Shown piece by piece: positions 61,271 to 64,000 of a stretch of 64,000 nt of DNA. Within the stretch, counting starts at the first letter, position 1. Every line of letters starts with the position of its first letter. The stretch lies in the NCBI GenBank assembly GCA_900315105.1, contig OMXX01000022.1, positions 13,431-77,430 on the forward strand, read 5' to 3'. Under the pieces are notes generated by a model. That model was not told where the DNA came from. It worked only from the letters and a program-made list of their open reading frames with translations, and ran no database searches. The position numbers and the translations under genes are program-made. The stretch is from an uncultured Prevotellaceae bacterium. Lineage in GTDB: Bacteria; Bacteroidota; Bacteroidia; Bacteroidales; Bacteroidaceae.

Positions 61271-61363
61271 GGTGATGGGTGTTAGGTGTTAGGTGATGGT
61301 GGCTTGAAATGTTCGCGATAATACTATACACTAACACCTATCACCCATCACCCAACACCTAAA
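61271..61363. repeat. Inverted TTAGGTGATGGG repeat between ftsZ and dgt
   Basis: GGTGATGGGTGTTAGGTGTT at 61271-61290 is followed by an approximately complementary CACCTATCACCCATCACCCA (61336-61355). A similar pair lies between dgt and dut at 62709-62795. The arms consist of degenerate 7-8 bp units. Confidence 0.7.
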
Positions 61364-61367
61364 AAAT

Positions 61368-62705
61368 ATGAACTGGCAACAACTCATATCAATCAAGCGT
61401 TTCGGACAGGAGAACCGACATTTCGAGCGGCACGACGACCGTTCGGAGTTCAAGCGCGACTACGACCGACTGATATTCTCGGCTCCATTCCGTCGTATGC
61501 AGAACAAGACACAGGTATTCCCTCTGCCGGGAAGCGTATTCGTACACAACCGCCTCACACACTCTCTCGAGGTGGCAAGCGTCGGTATGTCACTCGGTAA
61601 TGATGTTGCCAAGGATATCATCCGTCGCAATCCCGAACTCGCCGGCACCCTCATCGAGGAACTTGGCACTATCGTTTCCACCGCCTGTCTGGCTCACGAC
61701 ATGGGGAATCCTCCGTTCGGCCATTCTGGCGAGAAAGCCCTTCAGACCTTCTTCACAGAAGGCAAGGGAAAGGAACTCAAGCCAATGCTCAACCGTGACT
61801 TCTGGGAGGATATCACGCATTTCGAGGGCAATGCCAATGCCTTCCGACTCCTCACGCATCGCTTCTGCGGTCGTCGCAAGGGCGGTTTCGTGATGACCTA
61901 CACGATGCTTGCATCTATCGTGAAGTATCCGTTCGCATCTTCATGTGCAGGCAACCACGGCAAGTTCGGATTCTTCAACACCGAGGCTGGCTATTTCCGT
62001 CGTGTAGCAGAGGAATTGGGCATGAAGCGTCTCAGCGACGAGGGCGAGCCTCTGAAATACGCCCGCCACCCTCTCGTATATCTCGTAGAGGCAGCCGACG
62101 ATATCTGCTATGAGATAATGGATATCGAAGACGCTCACAAGCTTAAAATCCTCACCTTCGAGGAAACCAAGCGACTGCTCCTCGGATTCTTTGAGGAGAG
62201 CATCCAGCAGGACATCCTGAAGCGCATTGCCGACGAGGACCTGACCGATGAGAACGAGCAGGTGGTGTATATGCGTGCCTGTGCCATTGGAAAGCTTGAA
62301 AACGTATGTGCAGAGGCATTCCTCAAGCACGAGCAGGAAATCCTCGACGGCACCTTCGAAGGCGAGCTCATAGAATACGTTACCGAGCGTGAGCGCGAGG
62401 CATATAAGCGTTGTACCGAGACTGCCTATAAGAAGATATACCACAGTAAACCGGTTATCGACATAGAGCTTGCCGGTTATCGCATCATCAACACCCTTAT
62501 GGAGCAGATGATTGAGGCTGCCGTGCATCCTGAGCGTTTCTACTCCAAACAGCTCCTCTGCCGTGTCAGCAGCCAGTACGACATCCAATCCGACAATCTC
62601 GAAACCCGTATCATGGCTGTCATCGACTTCGTCAGCGGCATGACCGATGTCTTCGCCCTCGATTTCTATCAGAAACTCAACGGCACGAGTCTGCCGATAG
62701 TATAA
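61368..62705 (+). CDS. dgt: Deoxyguanosine triphosphate triphosphohydrolase-like HD protein
   Basis: A dNTP triphosphohydrolase of the HD superfamily that releases tripolyphosphate from dGTP or other dNTPs, 445 residues. The metal ligands are in the histidine of NRLTHSLEVA (near residue 65) and the HD pair in CLAHDMGNPPFGHSGE (near 108). FRRMQNKTQVFPLPG and YLVEAADDICYEIMDIED (third ligand aspartate) are also conserved. It probably keeps dNTP pools in balance; its neighbour dut has a related job. Confidence 0.95.
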   Translation: MNWQQLISIKRFGQENRHFERHDDRSEFKRDYDRLIFSAPFRRMQNKTQVFPLPGSVFVHNRLTHSLEVASVGMSLGNDVAKDIIRRNPELAGTLIEELGTIVSTACLAHDMGNPPFGHSGEKALQTFFTEGKGKELKPMLNRDFWEDITHFEGNANAFRLLTHRFCGRRKGGFVMTYTMLASIVKYPFASSCAGNHGKFGFFNTEAGYFRRVAEELGMKRLSDEGEPLKYARHPLVYLVEAADDICYEIMDIEDAHKLKILTFEETKRLLLGFFEESIQQDILKRIADEDLTDENEQVVYMRACAIGKLENVCAEAFLKHEQEILDGTFEGELIEYVTEREREAYKRCTETAYKKIYHSKPVIDIELAGYRIINTLMEQMIEAAVHPERFYSKQLLCRVSSQYDIQSDNLETRIMAVIDFVSGMTDVFALDFYQKLNGTSLPIV

Positions 62706-62708
62706 TTT

Positions 62709-62795
62709 AGGTGATGGGTGATGGGTGTTAGGTGATGGCGTATAGCATTCATCATTACAACCCACCAACACCCAACACCTAACACCCAACACCCC
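62709..62795. repeat. Inverted TTAGGTGATGGG repeat between dgt and dut
   Basis: The left part GGTGATGGGTGATGGGTGTT and right part CACCCAACACCTAACACCCA are made of the same degenerate units in opposite orientation, as between ftsZ and dgt. Confidence 0.65.
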
Positions 62796-62802
62796 AAAAA
62801 TA

Positions 62803-63237
62803 ATGAAAATCAAAGTCATCAACACCGGCTCTCAGCCACTTCCTCAGTACGCCACTCCACAGAGTGCAGGTATGGATCTTCGTGCTAACATCGAGGAACC
62901 GATAACCCTTCATCCGCTTGAGCGCAAACTCATCCCTACCGGGCTCCGCATCGCCCTTCCTGTAGGCTACGAGGCACAGATACGCCCACGCAGCGGTCTT
63001 GCTCTGAAGCACGGCATCACCGTACTCAACTCACCAGGCACCGTAGATGCCGACTACCGTGGAGAAGTAATGGCGTTGCTCATCAATCTCTCACAAGAGG
63101 ATTTCATCATCAATCCGGGAGAGCGTATCGCCCAGATGGTCATTGCGCGTCATGAGCAGGCAGAGTTCCAAATCGTTGAAGAACTCGATGAGACAGAGCG
63201 CGGTGCCGGTGGCTACGGACATACAGGCACAAAGTAA
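62803..63237 (+). CDS. dut: Deoxyuridine triphosphatase
   Basis: A trimeric dUTPase hydrolysing dUTP to dUMP and pyrophosphate, 144 residues. The five family motifs are visible: AGMDLRAN (motif 1), RPRSGLALK (motif 2), [15 protein letters not shown] (motif 3 with catalytic Asp), ERIAQMVI (motif 4) and [10 protein letters not shown] (motif 5). Length and order are normal. Confidence 0.98.
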   Translation: MKIKVINTGSQPLPQYATPQSAGMDLRANIEEPITLHPLERKLIPTGLRIALPVGYEAQIRPRSGLALKHGITVLNSPGTVDADYRGEVMALLINLSQEDFIINPGERIAQMVIARHEQAEFQIVEELDETERGAGGYGHTGTK

Positions 63238-63276
63238 AGATTATTAATAATACTAAATACATACGCAAAAATGCAA

Positions 63277-63329
63277 AACGCAAAGGTGCAAGGCAACACA
63301 AAGCTCTGTATCTTTGCGTTTAATTTTTC
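63277..63329 (+). terminator. Candidate terminator after dut
   Basis: AAACGCAAAG (63277-63286) pairs with CTTTGCGTTT (63313-63322) and is followed by AATTTTTC. It begins 40 bases after the dut stop codon. Confidence 0.55.
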
Positions 63330-63337
63330 GCCAGTTC

Positions 63338-63705
63338 CCATCTTACCAAGAGAAAGACTCGCTTACGCGAATATTATTTGGAAAGCAAATTATTTCTTGG
63401 AAAGTAAATTAACGTGAGTTCGATGAATTCCTCTATTCGTATGTCATTGAATATCATGTGGTTGAAAGAGCTCTGAAGGAGCGATACCTAATAGGGCAGT
63501 CCGTTAGGGCTGTTATATTTGCCGTTATTAGAGGGATGAGGTCTGAAGGACCGACACCTAAAGTCTTCAGATGTCGCACTTACAGCGCTCCTTTAATCAC
63601 GTATGGCTTTATTCGCTAAGGCTCATCAAGCTGTGCAAGTCCCTTCGGCCGCCGACCTCTTCGACGTTCAGCCCTCGCAGTCTTGAATTTGTCGAACTGA
63701 CGTTA
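63338..63705. repeat. Repeat region with complete R5 element
   Basis: 63410-63705 is a 296-bp element with ends TAACGTGAGTTCGA (63410-63423) and GTCGAACTGACGTTA (63691-63705). Its interior is the reverse complement of most of 37379-37731. The 70 bases before it (AAGAGAAAGACTCGCTTACG, GGAAAGTAAATTAA) repeat pieces of the element after rnr. No gene is seen between dut and 63829. Confidence 0.8.
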
Positions 63706-63828
63706 GTTAGAACCAGATTCGGAAATCACGAATGTGGTTTATCCTCTTCCTTGACCTGAGGTCGTGAATCCCGCCCCCCTTTTATTTTCTGCATCCACAT
63801 GCCTTGCGAGAGCATTTTCTGGTTTCGA

Positions 63829-64000
63829 TTAACCAAGCACCTCGCTTGCCACCCAACGCTTGAACTCCTTCGCCTGTGGAAGCTTGGAAGAAAGGATGAG
63901 GGAGTAAAGACCAGACTCATTGATGATAGTCATTTCTTGTTTTCCTCCAAGGGGGTTCTGAATTGGAACGCCCTTTTTATCATCATCTTCTACGTGATCA
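63829..64000 (-). pseudogene. Bro-N/antirepressor domain, truncated, partial at window edge
   Basis: The minus strand from the window edge reads an open frame HVEDDDKKGVPIQNPLGGKQ, then EMTIINESGLYSLILSSKLP, then QAKEFKRWVASEVLG and a stop at 63829-63831. This is the second half of the Bro-N domain of phage antirepressors, in which GGKQEMTIINESGLYSLI and FKRWVxSEVLP are hallmark motifs. Normally a proline and an IRKxG segment follow SEVL; here translation ends one residue later. The gene is therefore either a short Bro-N-only protein or the broken remnant of a prophage gene. Its 5' part lies outside the window. Confidence 0.8.

Noticed and set aside
61271..61363. Intrinsic terminator after ftsZ
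   Set aside because: The hairpin arms exist but are followed by A-rich, not T-rich, sequence on the plus strand, and the same repeat occurs between dgt and dut.
61941..62825. 294-codon frame antisense to dgt
   Set aside because: Overlaps the HD-domain gene and a repeat; residues are the mirror of biased codons.
63726..63920. 64-codon minus-strand frame near the right edge
   Set aside because: Overlaps the Bro-N remnant in another frame and has no protein-like pattern.

Overview
The window looks like a Bacteroidales chromosome, most likely Prevotella or a close relative (Prevotellaceae). Visible grounds are Bacteroidetes-type promoters (TAnnTTTG, sometimes with TTTG about 19-20 bp upstream), few Shine-Dalgarno sequences, several TTG/GTG starts, many small lipoproteins, a BspA-type leucine-rich-repeat protein, DUF4294/DUF4348/DUF4369-type proteins, and a division and cell-wall (dcw) cluster in Bacteroidetes order. 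The species assignment is inference.

Layout. 1-7.5 kb holds ordinary genes: a CPBP protease, ribF, a thioredoxin-fold lipoprotein without redox cysteines, a DUF4294 protein, a HXXEE membrane protein, a PAP2-type lipid enzyme and a nucleotide-sugar type epimerase. 7.5-12.1 kb holds rnr and four short genes, three of them lipoproteins. 12.4-33.75 kb is one minus-strand operon of fifteen genes, nearly all overlapping or within 100 bp of each other, with a recognisable promoter element (33797-33804) and an intrinsic terminator (12364-12402). 33.8-34.9 kb is a structured, almost gene-free element bounded by perfect 40-bp inverted repeats and containing a 172-bp palindrome. 34.9-44.1 kb holds a SulP transporter, a GNAT, a CAT-like acyltransferase, an Ig-like lipoprotein, a GH3 protein and the LRR protein. 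44.5-63.2 kb is the dcw cluster mraZ-rsmH-ftsL-ftsI-murE-mraY-murD-ftsW-murG-murC-ftsQ-ftsA-ftsZ followed by dgt and dut, preceded by three tandem 10-bp MraZ boxes. The right edge holds a repeat element and the truncated end of a phage-type Bro-N antirepressor.

The 21-kb operon is the most unusual content. It combines (i) isoprenoid enzymes: a DUF116-polyprenyl synthase fusion, a squalene-hopene-cyclase-type protein with an intact DxDD acid motif, a second smaller alpha-barrel protein and a radical SAM enzyme; (ii) an electron-transfer chain: two cytoplasmic-type ferredoxin modules, a NuoE-NuoF-like NADH/FMN protein, a [2Fe-2S]/[4Fe-4S] protein fused to a lipoprotein propeller, a NapH/NosR-like membrane Fe-S protein and a Tat-exported ferredoxin; (iii) five beta-propellers on the outer face of the membrane; and (iv) a MacB/FtsX-type ABC exporter. 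My reading, as inference, is a membrane redox system that makes its own cyclic isoprenoid and moves electrons from NADH across the inner membrane. I know of no described system with this composition.

The window is also full of short interspersed repeats: at least six families, several with perfect 35-46 bp inverted copies. Some have inserted in frame into genes (the signal peptide of the Ig-like lipoprotein, the C-terminus of MraZ, three places in the ABC permease) and some supply stop codons.
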